From Floccularia luteovirens (taxonomy: Eukaryota > Basidiomycota > Agaricomycetes > Agaricales > Squamanitaceae), in assembly GCA_009739215.1 (NCBI GenBank), contig VSJF01000006.1:62001-126000 (forward strand): 64,000 bases of DNA, given 5' to 3'. The notes beneath the pieces were generated by a model. It saw nothing but the letters and a program-made list of their open reading frames with translations. It was not told where the DNA came from and did not search any database. The stretch's first letter is position 1; the number at the start of each line of letters is the position of its first letter. A program made the translations under genes and the position numbers. Of the stretch, positions 10,902 through 23,479 are shown in pieces.

Positions 10902-12827
10902 TCAGGACTCGAGGGTTGACAATAAACCTTTCCACACAAAGTCCCTTGGATTACCACCCGACTCGGTATATTTAGAAAGGAAAAGTTCATCGAAGCTCGC
11001 TAGTATACCCCAGAAATTATAAGCGCGCCCGATCGAGTTAGATGAAAATACGCACTTGACGTCAATGCTTTATCATCCTTCCATACCTCAAAAAGGGCAG
11101 CCGCTTCCTTTACTGTCATCTTCTCGGGGACTGGTAGAGATCGTAAACCTTTTGCGTATTCCAATACCGTTGCAGACCGTTTATCATAGGGGCTAACCGG
11201 GTGGTCGTACTCCAGCCCCAAAGTATCTTTTAGCTCGAGTGGAACGGGATAAATCGGGTCGGAAGATGTCAAGGCACCTAGAAGGGCACCTCTTGCCTGT
11301 TTAAATTGGATTAATGGGTTAATGGGTATAGAAAATGGGCAAGAAGAGACGAACAAAGGAACGTCTACCAGAAGCATAGTCGAGAAGTAGACGCGGCATA
11401 GATAGGTGGTGTGGCCGTATGGTGTTGAAGAATGGATCGCGATATTGAGACTTGCAATATAGTGATTGGAAATCGTCTACTGCGAGAAGTACGGGATACC
11501 TTGATAGAAAGCGGAAATATATTTAGCTTTTTTTTGTTCTACTACTTTATATGTGAAAGATGTGAGAAAAAACGCACTTCCCTTGAATCTCCAGCTCTGT
11601 CATTAACGCATCAAGTATAGCAGGTGATATAGCCGGAGACTTCTCCTTCAAAGCTGTTTCAACCAGTTCCTTGAGTGGAGTGCCAACAGAGATGTCATGT
11701 TTTTCCAGGGTAAGCGGATTTTGTGTCCGTAGGTTTCCGAGCGCTTCGGAATTGACAGCAAGGATTCGCTGTAATGTTTGGTTTGCGAACACTGGTTGAA
11801 GGTATGTCTGCGTCCGAAGGTCGTATGTGTATGGGGTCGATGAGTTTATTAAATTTACGGCTGATGGGTTGGGGGACATATTGAGATAAACCAATTTTGA
11901 ATTATAAGTAGATTTCTGACCTCTGGGAATGTAAACGACTATCCAATCGTTTGCAGCACAATATTCTACCGCCTGTAACAAGAGGTAACTTTTGCCTGAA
12001 CCTGGTCGACCACCTGTTTCTGCTTTGAGGATGTTGATACTCATGACCTAAGTTTTGTTAACTCACTCAAGATGACCCTGGAGTCTACACTATTGGTATT
12101 CCCTGCTTTTTTCAACAGCTCCAACGTTTCCACAGTCACGCCACGAATTACCGAACATGGCTTTGACAGAATACGGAACTATCATAGCGGTTTAGCGTCC
12201 CGAAAGAATCAATCTTTCCGAACTCACCTCTAAAAGCATTTTCTTTGGCAAACCAAACATCCGGGCAGGACCTCCGTATTCGAAGGAAAATTCTGTGGCG
12301 TTACCAATAATATCTTTCTTGGCAACTTCCTGTGATAATTGGAATCGGTGTGAGATTATACGGGATGAAAAGGAATACGAACGGAATTGAATGTAGGAAG
12401 TTTCAGGACCGGACGGTTATTTGAGTGGAACAAGGAATGACGAAGTTGGGATTCCGGTAATGGTCGGAATGCCTGAATAGTTTTCATTCAATGAATAGAG
12501 AGTATGTAGTGTGTCTATCACGCACTCCAGGATGCCTTTCTCTCTGCTTCACAATAACTTTGCCAGTCGCATCTCGCTCAACTATTTGCTTTCCCTTGTT
12601 CTTTTTCTCTAAGTTTAGATATCATATATCAAATGTTAAGAATCTGGAAACAAAAAATTTGACTAACTGAAAGCATCAGCCTTCTTCTGTTCCGCAGTTT
12701 TAGCTGCTCTAGGAGCCTTCTTTGCACCCCTCCTCGTTTCATACGCTCCCAAAGGCTCTACAGTTCTTGCCAAAACATTTCTATGCAGAGATGGACAGAC
12801 GCGTGTTATTGTCCCCAGCAACGACAT
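10902..12827 (-). CDS. RSM23: Mitochondrial small-subunit ribosomal protein mS29 (DAP3/Rsm23)
   Basis: Nine exons (12827-12668, 12608-12526, 12472-12383, 12329-12228, 12178-12067, 12013-11578, 11499-11355, 11296-11056, 10999-10902) give 488 aa with all phases consistent. The N-terminus (MSLLGTITRVCPSLHRN) is basic and hydrophobic, fitting a mitochondrial presequence. A P-loop GRPGSGKS falls at about residues 184-191, interrupted just upstream by an intron, and a Walker B-like VLLAVDDF follows. The C-terminus carries TVLEYAKGLRSLPVPEK and FVWKGLLSTLES, typical of fungal mS29. In known mitoribosomes this is a GTP-binding head protein; the animal homologue DAP3 is linked to apoptosis. A fragment of this gene's 5' end is duplicated downstream of the first terpene synthase. 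Confidence 0.94.
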
Positions 12828-12904
12828 AAATAACTGTAGATGATGCTTCAGCTCTTCAACCTTTGAGATGTAAAACAACGGCGTTTCATACCTTTCAAAC
12901 TACA
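12799..12904. repeat. RSM23 5'-end segment, copy A of a diverged direct repeat
   Basis: This stretch (first RSM23 codons plus upstream DNA) matches 14737-14875 with small indels. Shared blocks include GCAACGACATAAA and CTTTGAGATG/CTCTGAGATG followed by AAAACAAC. Confidence 0.7.
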
Positions 12905-13488
12905 GTTCCTCCCAAATTTTCTGAAAGTCGGCTGCAATAATTGACAGTCCTTCAGAAGTGAGATGTCACGTGGGGTGACAAAGAAACCAAGACTCACAGA
13001 ATATTCCCACGACCCCAATTATAATTTATAACATACAACACAGCTGAGGTTAATCATTAATCTCTGGATACATGGTTTACAAAATGGTCCAGGTCTTGGA
13101 CGGAAAGAATCAGCGTGCAAGCCCCATTTACACATTTCCGATTATTATCTAAGTATATGTATAGAGTACTAAGTCCTGACGCGACTGACGTCGCTAGCGT
13201 ACCAAAAAGGTATACAATACGATCTCAGCGGTGCTGCTATTTTGAGGAGTATATCATACGCCCCAAATGTATCCAGCAATATTAGCTTGTTGGACCTATC
13301 CCCGTCCCGGAATAACGTTGACCAGTATCATTGAATACGGTATCCTTGGAAGTCGGAGAAAATCCTGATGATGCGATAGCGTGAATGAGAGGGTGAAATG
13401 TATGAATCAGGTGCATATCATAAAATTCACTATATAAACCCGACGGCTGACCTGGTAGAGCTGCATCCCACAGGGTACATCTCACAAC
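12828..13488. other. Shared upstream region of RSM23 and terpene synthase 1
   Basis: About 660 bp between divergent start codons, holding both promoters. It includes GTCACGTGG at 12965-12973. No open frame with a recognisable motif is present. Confidence 0.5.
12967..12972. promoter_or_regulatory. CACGTG palindrome upstream of RSM23
   Basis: GTCACGTGG lies about 140 bp upstream of the RSM23 start codon. Similar CACGTG sites occur in the MMS2/HSE1 and P2/uS19 promoters. The role is inferred from position only. Confidence 0.3.
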
Positions 13489-14633
13489 ATGACACACGCA
13501 CAGTCATACACTCACAAGCTCCAAAATGACCACCATTGTCATGCTTATGTGGTTCCAGATGTAAGCGTCCGTCACTTTCGACTAACTCTTACCATTGAAC
13601 CAGTTTATAATTCCCGTATTATTCTACAACTAGGCTAACTCTAACAAGTGGACTGAAATTCGTGAAATCATGGGAGGTTTCCTGAGCCGATGTGGTACCC
13701 CTAATTCCAAAGGAGCCCCATTTGACAAATTTGAAGCAGATTGCTGGGATGAAGTCCGTAACAGAGGATATGATATAGATGCAATCGCGCCGTACATGCC
13801 AGCTGCAATCGCAATTGCCGCTCTTTCTTATAGGCATGTGCAGGATGAGAAGGCAAGAATTTACACTGCGTTGTATTCTCTATTTGCAATTTATGTCGAC
13901 GATACATGTGAAGAGGGCTTGCAGCACTTCCACGAACGCCTTATGAAAGGACTGCCCCAGGAGACAAAGACCCTCAATGACTTGGCGGCCTTCCTTCCCG
14001 AAATGACAAATTATTGGAATCCAGTCTCTTGTGGAATGATCACCATGGGAATGCTCAACTTCATCACAAGCGTCCTTACTGATAGGCTAACTGAGAACAT
14101 GAAGGTAATCTTGCTTGCTTTCTCCAGTCGCTCAAGAAGTAATTTCTGATTGCCAATGTACAGATTCACGGATTAGCCAATGGCTATGCTGATTTCATGC
14201 GCTTTTTATCTGGCCTTGGATCAGCGTATGCCTGCTTCATCTTTCCCCCGGAACTGTCAGTGATGGATCATGTCCAAGCAATACCAGAAATCACCTCGTA
14301 TATCAACTTTACCAAGTACGCTGGCCTGCAATTAATATCAACCATTGGATACTCACGTTGACATTGTGCAGTGATATACTATCCTTTTACAAGGAAGAAC
14401 TGGCAAATGAAGATCTCAACTATGTTTCATTGAAAGCCAAGCACCATGGGATATCCAAGGTGGAAGCTCTCCGCATGCTCGCTGATGATACATTCGGAGT
14501 GTATGAAAACACGTTACACATTCTTAAAGGAAGCCCAGAAGCGCATGAAGCATTTGTTTCGTTTGCACGGGGTTATGTGGAATTCCATTTTGTCGCAGAG
14601 GGTAGGTATAAGTTGGACAAACTGAAATTGTGA
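13489..14633 (+). CDS. Trichodiene synthase-like sesquiterpene synthase, copy 1
   Basis: Exons 13489-13560, 13634-14104, 14164-14315 and 14372-14633 give 318 aa, shorter than ascomycete trichodiene synthase. The class I terpene synthase metal-binding motifs are intact. The aspartate-rich motif reads YVDDTCEE near residue 102. The NSE/DTE-type motif NDILSFYKEE has its Asn created across the last splice junction. The RY pair is in GRYKLDKL at the C-terminus. Family knowledge (TRI5 superfamily) predicts Mg-dependent cyclisation of farnesyl diphosphate to a sesquiterpene in the cytosol; the product cannot be predicted. The start was chosen because the ATG at 13489 gives a 24-codon first exon whose phase fits the next exon; the later ATGs before the intron do not. 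It is the first of five same-strand copies. Confidence 0.9.
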
Positions 14634-16896
14634 ATCTGTCCGCATGTTTTGAGTTTAAAGTGATATGAGACAGAATTTGTATAGCTGTTTCTGTGTGCTT
14701 GGCCTTGTATATTATCTACTTCTCATATTTTTGGGAACGCGCACTATTGTATCCTGCAACGACATAAAAATCTTTAAATGATACTGTTTTAGTTCTTCAT
14801 CTCTGAGATGCAAGTCGAAAACAACACTGTTTTGCACCTTTTATGTCAGGCTCGTCTTTTCCAGACTATAACCCCACGTACAATTTTATTCAATCATATT
14901 GGTTACCCTTACTCTGGGATAAAAGGACAACTGTGAGGAAGTTAAGTTACCAAACATAGTTTCCCAAGAAAACCAATACTGCGGGGTATATTTTTAGAGC
15001 CTATAATGAATTCGAAATCCTCAAATGGCAGGATGTCCGTTAAGATTATATTGGTGTACTCGGCAGATAATCTGTACGCCAGCAATGGTAAGTCTTGTGC
15101 TTACCATATCCAGATGACCAGCGGGTGTAAATGGGGCATGGTAGGCCTTGACATGGGGGATCCAAACAACAGGGATAAAAAAATCCAAAAATTTATATTT
15201 CAGTGTGCGGATAACGTCTTGCTTGGATCAAGGCCTAAGCATATGAACGCGCCCGTGTTTCCTCCGGATACCGGTGGCAGGTCATATGCAGATGATTCCC
15301 TCATTCTAAGTGGTATGCTAGCCTTGGTTTTTTGTAAAAATACTTTCTTTTCCATGGAGAAGAGCCTGCCGGATAGCCGGTTAATTCAAAAGTCAAGGAA
15401 CATGGGGGATGTCCAAAGAGGATGCGTTGCGCATGGTCATTACTACTAATACAGAATGTTATGATGGAGCATTGCTAATTTAAGAGGGGAACCCAGCGGC
15501 ATACAAGGCATGCCATGTTTATTTCTGTAAAAATTAAGATGAACGAACTCGGATTGAGTTGATGCGATGACTCCGGTCTGGGTGGCGTATGTCGCTTCCG
15601 TGTCGAATAGGCGGTCGTATATCAATATGAGCGTACTGTATGTGCCAATACGCTTACCGATTATTTCTGCTAGTATTGCAGTGTTTCCGGGTCTGTGTGC
15701 TGTGTGGGGTAAATACTCTCGGAGTAATCAGCAAAAATGGTTACAGCTGTACAGCCCCATGTTATGTCCACGAGTTTTTGCCAAACACTGAAAATAGACT
15801 CTCCTCATGTCACTTCTCCCTTTATAGTAACCGTCTTTGTTTACCAACGAGTTCGTATCAACATTGCATTGTATGTGGATGGTGGCCGTCGTGTCGGTGC
15901 ATTTACTGGAGAGATGCGAGTATGTCGCAGTTTCTTTCTGGTACAAAAGTAAGATGGGTATTCTTAATTCCTCTGTCCTTCGCTTGTCACCCTGCTGTAT
16001 TTTTACAGGGTGTCGTTAATGGCTGAACGTGCCGTTTGTACATTGTCCGCGCAAAATTCTATTGTTTGGTGGAACTTGAATCCTCCAACATCATACATTA
16101 TGACAGAGGCAATTTCGATATCCCCAAGATCTTATGATGTGCCAAAATTTAAGGCTGCAGAGACGGTCCGTTGAATTTGCTCGGCCCGCATTTTCACTAA
16201 TGAACGTCGCATCTAGAAATACGAAGGAGCAGGACAACTTCTTCTAGAGATGTCAACATGCAACCAAAACGAAGGCATGCGCGATTTCTCTTCTTTTTAA
16301 AATCTTCTTGCTCCTCTTAGGCTTATATCCATTTAGAAATGAACAGCATGAATGGGTACGCATATAACACTTACATGTGAAGCAGATTTGAGATTTTTCA
16401 CAGGGTGTGAAGTCGCGTATATTCATTTTTTGGTGCTACCCATACAAGAGATGGTAATTTCATTGTATTCACTCTCAAACTAGAGCTTAGCTTATTGAAC
16501 CAAACAGAGTTTCTTACATCGTCACGGTGCCTCCCTTCCACACAATATAATGTGCAATAGTCACACCGCTATGTATGGAACATAAGGCCTGGCCGTGTCC
16601 GTCAGACACACCAGTTGACAGCCAACACAAACCTTAGATCCCTCACACGAGAGAACTTCTTCAAAATTTCACACTTATGGATTATGACCAGCTGCTGATC
16701 ATTCTATATGCACAGTCCTTGTGGCGTGTCTGCTCTAGTCATCCTCTAGAGGAGTAGGATATGGCCTGACTTGCGAAAATGAATGTGTTGTATTAAAAAC
16801 TCGGTTGTTTTGCATATATATAAGGCGTACTTTGCCTCCCAGTTATTCCTCAGTTCCAATCTCCTGCAGTCTTCTTTGCTTCCCGACACATTCACA
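14634..16896. other. 2.3-kb spacer between terpene synthases 1 and 2
   Basis: The first 50 bp resemble the 3' flank of copy 2 (TTTAAAGTGATATGA versus TTTCAAGTGATATGA). The RSM23 5' fragment follows at 14737-14875. The rest has only short unrelated open stretches. The 147-codon stretch at 15006-15449 shows no family signature. Confidence 0.5.
14737..14875. repeat. Truncated copy of the RSM23 5' end, copy B
   Basis: On the minus strand this copy can be read as MSLQDTIVRV, against MSLLGTITRV for the start of RSM23, and the similarity continues into the upstream DNA. It ends after about ten codons, so it is a non-functional fragment left by segmental duplication. Confidence 0.7.
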
Positions 16897-18020
16897 ATGC
16901 CACATCTTCAGCAACACCTACAACCCACACACAAAAATCAACATCACAACAATGTGAGTTCAAACATCGATCCCTATGCTTTAATATTGAACCGGCTCAT
17001 AATTACTCTACGACTAGATCAACTCTAATAAGTGGACTGAAATTCGTGAAATTATAGGAGGTTTCCTGAGCAAATGTGGTACACCAGTTTCCAAAGGAGC
17101 CCCATTCGATAAATTCGAAGCAGAATGTTGGGATGAAGCCCGTAACAGAGGATATGATATAGATACAATCACACCATACATGCAACCCTCAATCGCAATT
17201 GCCGCTCTTGCTTATGGCCATGTGCAGAATGAGAAGGCAAGGATTTATATTGCGTTGTATACTGCACTTGCAATCTACGTCGACGATACATGCGAAGAGG
17301 GCTTGCAGCACTTCCATGAACGCCTCATGAAAGGGCTTCCTCAGGAATCAAAAACGCTCAATGATTTCGTGGAAATATTACCTGAGATGACAGAGTATTG
17401 GAAACCAATCCCTTGTGGAATAATTAGCATGGCAGTGCTGAACTTTGTCACAAGCATTCTCACTGACAAGGAAACAAAGGCCATGAAGGTGAGCAACTTG
17501 CTTGTTTTCTCCCATCACTTGATAAATATTTTTCTGACCGCCAACGTACAGATTCACAGATTAGCGAGACGCTATGCTGATTTTATGCGCCTTTTATCTG
17601 GCATTGGACCGGCATATACATCCTTTATCTTCCCTTCCGAGCTGCCCGTTACAGATTATATCCAAGCAACACCAGATGTCACGCTGTATGTCAACCACAC
17701 CAAGTACGTTGTCTCAAATTTATATCAATCCTCGGATACTCATGTTGAAATTGCGTAGTGACATACTATCCTTTTTCAAAGAAGAACTCGCAAATGAAGA
17801 TCTCAACTATATTTCATTGAAAGCCAAGCACAACGGAATGTCCAATGTGGAATCTCTTCGAATGCTCGCTAATGACACAGCGGATGCATATGAACGCGCG
17901 TTAAAAATTCTTGAAGGGAGTCCAGAAGCGTATGAAGCGTTCGTTTCGTTTGCTCGGGGTTATGTGGAATTCCACTTTGCCGCCGAGGGTAGGTACAAGT
18001 TGAACCAACTTGAATTGTGA
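16897..18020 (+). CDS. Trichodiene synthase-like sesquiterpene synthase, copy 2
   Basis: Exons 16897-16953, 17018-17488, 17552-17703 and 17759-18020 give 313 aa. Exons 2-4 have exactly the lengths of copy 1 (471, 152, 262 nt), and the protein is close to copy 1 throughout. Motifs are intact: YVDDTCEEGLQHFHERL, then NDILSFFKEE formed across the last intron, and GRYKLNQL near the end. The only short first exon that fits in phase starts MPHLQQHLQ; exon 1 is the least conserved part of the array. The expected reaction is cyclisation of farnesyl diphosphate. It is presumably a recent duplicate of copy 1, since flanking 3' sequence is also shared. Confidence 0.9.
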
Positions 18021-19445
18021 ACCTGGCTATATTTCTTGACTTTCAAGTGATATGACGTCGAATTCTATGGATATCTTTTGTATATGTTGTTACTATCTGC
18101 TTCTCAGAATTTTGCGTATGTGGTTTTCGAACCGACGTTGTATAGTGTAGCACTGTATTGGACACAAGAATGAAATGTTGTATATGAGAATTAACTCCAA
18201 ATCCAAACAAGTCACGATTCTCCCCCTCTACACAGACAATCACAGACACATCATTTCCAAACCAATGCACATGTACAAGATATTTCGAACTTATAACCTG
18301 GTAATCATTTGCTCCTATTGATGTTTTATAATGTTGAATGGACAGACTTTCGTATCTCGTGAGAATATCAGGAATGATTTCCGCGTTTACATAGACTTTG
18401 GTCCTTCTCTGTGACGACGAGGCTTCAAGCTTCAGGATGCGTCAGACCAGGTGGTAAATATAGTTCAAATTACTCGCTTTAGACAAGGTTGTTTGGCAAT
18501 TCCCTCCCACATCAACAACACTCCGGAGTAGACTCAAGTGCGTGCTCCGTGATTTACAACAAGAATGTCATTCTGAACTTGATAATGCCACATCCCCATG
18601 TAATATCATTCAACAGCCTCTCATCTAACATACGATACGAACTCTCCACGCCGAAAAGCCGGTACTGTATGCAATGCACTTTGAAGGCTCCATCATTGGA
18701 CACAGCCATCACGCAGAATACGTCGTCTATTGCAGTAAGTATTCCAATTCATACTTCTATTCAGTATTTCAAAAGTAGATGTCAGAGCACCACTCGCAAA
18801 GCAGATGACAATGACATTAATTAATAATGAGAGAACATGTTCCTAATCGAGAACAAGGTACACTCTTCCCGCCACATCCATTGTATCGCACGGCTCCATC
18901 ATTGGATGGTTCCCGGCACAAGTTCGCTCGAAGCAGGCTACACTGTTGTAGTTTTAGAGCTCGGTTCTCAAAAATTTTACCACCCTGGATTCAAACAAGA
19001 GACAGTCCCCCTCCAATGAGCGAATAAATCATCTCATAGCCAATGCAGCGGTTTGATATGTACAAGACATTTTGGGTAAGCTTTTGCCTTGGTACTTATA
19101 CTCAATGTTGAATGGACTAACCATTGTATCTCACCAGAAAGCGCCGCCAAGATCGGGAGTGGTTCCTACATTCACATTAGCTGTGTATTTCAGAACATTC
19201 GGAATCTCTGCTTTTGTAAGGGTTTCCTGTTGTTCATCTTCGATGTATGAGGAGGTTATCGCATGTCCTTTGCAAATTCCCGTCAAGATCGAAACTACCT
19301 CTCGCATTTACATAAAGGTAGATTTAACTGGTGAGATCGTATTTACGTGCTCAGGCTGTAGTTTTCTTACATGCAGTAAAGTAATAGCGTTCTGTCATGA
19401 CCCAAATCGCCACATCTATATATCCGTGGAAAATTCAATCAATTC
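18021..19445. other. Spacer between terpene synthases 2 and 3
   Basis: 1.4 kb without a recognisable gene. The distal part presumably holds what is left of the copy 3 promoter. Confidence 0.5.
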
Positions 19446-20496
19446 TTGATGAAAGTCCGGATCAAAAGCTATGAAATCCAATCCATAGTCCTTCTTTGCC
19501 GGATGAAGCACAAATGGCGGGAAATCCGTAACATACTCTCCGGGTATCTGAGCAGATGCGGCATCCCTCCATCCAAAGGGCTTCCATTCACCGAATTTGA
19601 AGCTGAATGTTGGGATGTAGCACGCAGGCGGGGCTACAACATGGATGCTATCGGACCACATATCCAGTCCTCGGCCGCCATTGCAGCCCTTGCTTATGCT
19701 CACATACAGCCCAAGGGAGCAAGAGTCTTCATTGCACTGTATACTGCATTTCTATGTCACATCGATGATACAAATCAAGAGGGACTGGATTGTTTTCACG
19801 TCTGACAATGGGTCTTCCACAAGAGTCGAAGATTCTTGACGATCTATTAACACTTCTCTCCGAAGCATCACAGTATTGGGGACCCGTTGCAACTGGATTC
19901 ATCTATAGCGGAACCGTGGATTATATTAGTAGCAGGATTATTGATAAAATGAGTTTCAATATGAAGGTGAGTACTATTGTTTCGCGGTTGTCGCTAGGCG
20001 ATGGTGCTCATTGGTATCTATGGATAGGTTCATGAACTGGCCAATAACTATGCAGGTCTTATGCGCGATTTGTCTGGTATCCCAAAGGCATACACTGTCT
20101 TCATTTTTCCTAAAGACCTACCTGTGATGACCTATATTCAAGCAATGCCGGAAATTATGTTTTTTGTCAACCACGCCAAGTATAATGCCTTGCATATATT
20201 GTCTACATATCCATCTAAATTCCTTCTCCAGTGATATTCTATCATTTTACAAAGAAGAGCTCGTAGAGGAAAACATAAGTTTCGTATCATTGAAAGCGAA
20301 GCACCATCAAGTATCGAAAGTGACAGCCTTGCAGATGTTAACTGACGATTCAGGAGACGCATTCGAACGCGCCTCGCAGATTTTGAAAGAGAACAGTCCT
20401 GAGGCATATGAACTGTTTGCAGCCTTTGCCTGGGGTTATGTGGAATTCCACTTCGCTTCTGAAGGGAGATACAAATTAGGTCAGCTAGAACTATGA
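19446..20496 (+). pseudogene. Terpene synthase copy 3, frameshifted and 5'-truncated
   Basis: The coding body aligns closely with copy 4: KWREIRNILSGYLSRCG, then the aspartate-rich CHIDDTNQEG. After TGTTTTCACG at 19800 four bases are missing relative to copy 4, so the frame hits TGA at once. The correct frame resumes with TMGLPQESKIL. Later exons (20028-20179 and 20232-20496) remain well formed, including NDILSFYKEEL and GRYKLGQL. The 5' side has no clear counterpart of the copy 4 start; sequence resembling copy 4 DNA about 200 bp upstream of its ATG (GATGAAAGYCCGRATCAAA) lies within 60 bp of the coding body. A short deletion therefore removed the promoter and start. It is unlikely to give an active enzyme. 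Confidence 0.85.
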
Positions 20497-21542
20497 AGCA
20501 AAGATATCGGAAGCAGAGAATTGGATGTGTATATGTTAATTTGAGTAAAAGAAACAGTTCAATCTTTTCACGTGTCTCCTCCATGAGAATATCTTCAGTT
20601 GTAAGCGGATGAATAGAGAACACCTAATTTTTGTGGTAGTAAAATGTATTTTGATAATGTTAAATTTAATTCCGTATGCTGTTAATCTGAGAGGGAATTG
20701 CCAAACAAATGCATTCAAACTCGAAACCGTTGCGTATCCTAGTCAAATCACAATACAACTTCAATCAGGGTTTCAACATTGTCGAGAGCAACAGGATAAA
20801 GGCACTTCATTGCAAGTTAGAGTCCAAGGAGGATTAAGGGGAAAGACGCTCCAAGAGCGCAAAGAAAGCGAAGCGCCACGATAATCGGACTTGTGGTTGA
20901 TCAGAATCCTGGCTCACCTCAGAAGTGGTTCTTGCGGAGCGGGGACAATACGTTCTTACCCCAACTGACACTTTTATTTATTATATCGCAAATAGTCTTC
21001 AGGACCTCCCATCACAGTTGCTTCGAAGGCTGGTACACTGGTCAAGATTAGGAGAATGCATTATGTTTCTCATTTTTTTTTGCAATATCCGGAACGTAAT
21101 ACACTCAGGTAAGCTCCTATCTTCTTTCAGTAATTAATGGGTTATTACATCTCGTTATAAACCAACAGGATCAAAGTTGGCTCACAATTACGTTGAATCG
21201 GACCTATCTTACACGCTGAAACTTATTCTGTAGCCTTGAATCAGGGGTTACATGCAAAGGAGCATGCCTTTTACCGCAGTATAAAACATCATAGATGCTT
21301 CCTCGTTCAAGTCTTCTCGATGAAAGCCCGAATCAAACTATGGACTCCGAGGGAATATACAGCTCCTCGTCGATGAAACGAGCATCGAAGCGCGACAAAC
21401 CATTCAACTTTCTTGAGAGCAATGTGTTACAGCACCTACACAAGTATATCCGGCTATAAAGCCTAGTTTTGAATTCCTCTCTCAGCATCCACTTACTTCA
21501 ATTCACCCCTTCTCTTATCACTGTTCATCACCTAGTCATCTC
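20497..21542. other. Spacer between terpene synthases 3 and 4
   Basis: About 1 kb including the copy 4 promoter, with GATGAAAGCCCGAATCAAA at about 21318. No gene is seen. Confidence 0.5.
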
Positions 21543-22572
21543 ATGAACTCTTCTGTCAAGCGGATTACCGATCAATGGCGTGAAATACGTAGCATACTCT
21601 CTGGATATCTGAGCAGATGCGGCGTCACTCCTTCCAAAGGGCTTTCATTCAGCGAATTTGAAGCTGAATGCTGGGATGTAGCACGCGGGCGGGGTTACAA
21701 CATGGATGCTATCGGACCACATATCCAGTCCTCGGCCGCCATTGCAGCCCTTGCTTATGCTCACGTACAACCCAAGGGAGCAAGAATCTTCATTGCATTG
21801 TACACGGCATATTTTTGTTACATCGATGACACAGATGAAGAGGGACTGAACTGTTTTCACGAACGCCTGACAATGGGTCTTCCGCAAGAGTCGAAGATTC
21901 TCGCCGATCTTTTAGCACTTTTGTCCGAAGCATCACAGTATTGGGGATCCGTTGCAACTGGATTCATTTATACCGGAATCGTGGATTATATTAGTAGCAG
22001 GGTTGTTGATAAAACGATTGTCAATATAGAGGTAAGTAGTATTACTGTGTGGTTTTCGTTAAGTGGTAGTGCTCATTGATATCTACGGATAGGTTCATGA
22101 ACTGGCCAATAATTTTGCGGGTCTTATGCGCGATTTGTCTGGTATCCCAAAGGCATACACTGTCTTCATTTTTCCTAAAGACCTACCTTTGACAACATAT
22201 ATCCAAGCAATGCCAGAAATCATGTTTTTTTAAATCCACACCAAGTATGATGCTTTGCATATATATTATTGTCTGCATACTCATATAAATTTGGTCTCTA
22301 GTGATATCCTCTCGTTTTACAAGGAAGAACTCATGGAAGAAGACATAAATTTCGTGTCATTAAAAGCGAAGCACCACCGGGTATCCAAAGCGACGGCTCT
22401 ACTTATGTTAGCCGACGATGCTGGAGATGCATTTGAACGCGCCTCACAGATTCTAAAAGAGAGCAATTCTGAGGCATATGAACTGTTTGCTGCGTTTGCC
22501 CGAGGTTTTATAGAATTCCATTTCGCCTCTGAAGGGAGGTACAAATTGGATCAACTGGAACCAGTAGTATGA
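21543..22572 (+). pseudogene. Terpene synthase copy 4, in-frame nonsense codon
   Basis: Exons 21543-22031, 22093-22244 and 22302-22572 are all of expected size. The aspartate-rich motif CYIDDTDEE, NDILSFYKEEL and GRYKLDQL are preserved. In the middle exon the codons before the donor read ATG TTT TTT TAA ATC CAC ACC: the TAA at 22231-22233 is in frame, because this exon has the same 152-nt length as in every other copy. Copy 3 has GTC AAC at the matching place. The stop removes the NSE motif and the C-terminus, so an active product is not expected unless the stop is a sequencing error or is read through. Unlike copies 1, 2 and 5, no separate short first exon is needed. Confidence 0.8.
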
Positions 22573-23479
22573 AGCAAGGTCATCTTATATAGAATATAAG
22601 TATATTAACAGATACATTCAGAATCGGTCTGCTTAGCATAAGAAATAGAGTTTATAGCGAAACTAATCAAGAATGCTTTATTGGCATGAAGTTCAAACTC
22701 CGAGCTGTATCAGTACAAGTATCGTTATCGATTGGGATTGCCTTGTTGGTCAAGCGACGTGTTCTGTGATTCAAAGTCGAGGATCCAGGTGAAACCCCAT
22801 CGCGGACTGTGTTGCGGCAATAGGCAGGCTGACGAGAACATAGTTTAAATTCCAGACCGTTCCATAGGACGTCTTCGATTTTTATACAACTCGAACTCAA
22901 GAACACAACCAAAATATCTCCTGGGTTTTCCGATATGCTATTGAACAATGACTTCCATGGACCGACAGGCCGTTCCTCACTGAAACTGCAGATTGATTGC
23001 ATTGATTTGGTACCCCATCCGGACCACATGAATAGAACATTATCCCATGACGTGGAGCAGAATAGATGTTTTTAACACGATTTCACATCGGCATCGATAT
23101 TTCAACAACGTCAACCTTTAGCACGCCGTCACTATTTTGGCCACCACCTTGCCCCATCTAAGCTCCATGAATATATCCACCAGTTCCACTTTTTTACAAG
23201 CAATTCCGGGTTATACATAAAGCCCAAGAACTCCGATAACGTCAGGTGTCAAAACTGTATCAGATACTGTTGTACTTGGGAGACACTGGGATCTGTTTCG
23301 AAGGAGCACGCGATTGGGCCATGATCCAAGCAATTAATAAACAATGGGGCATACCCAACGACAAAGAATGTGTCAGAAATATATAATAGGCGGGAATCCT
23401 ACTCTTCTCATTTTGAATTTGATCAGCACCCCACAAGCCCCAAGTTGGAGACCAAGGTCCATTTTCACCCGTTTCAATA
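22573..23479. other. Spacer between terpene synthases 4 and 5
   Basis: 0.9 kb. A 120-codon open stretch on the minus strand (22667-23029) shows no recognisable domain and is not called. Confidence 0.5.

Noticed and set aside
15006..15449. 147-codon open stretch with SYADDSLIL, resembling the YADD core of reverse transcriptases
   Set aside because: No other reverse transcriptase block lies before or after it, and the rest of the stretch has no family resemblance; a four-residue match is chance.
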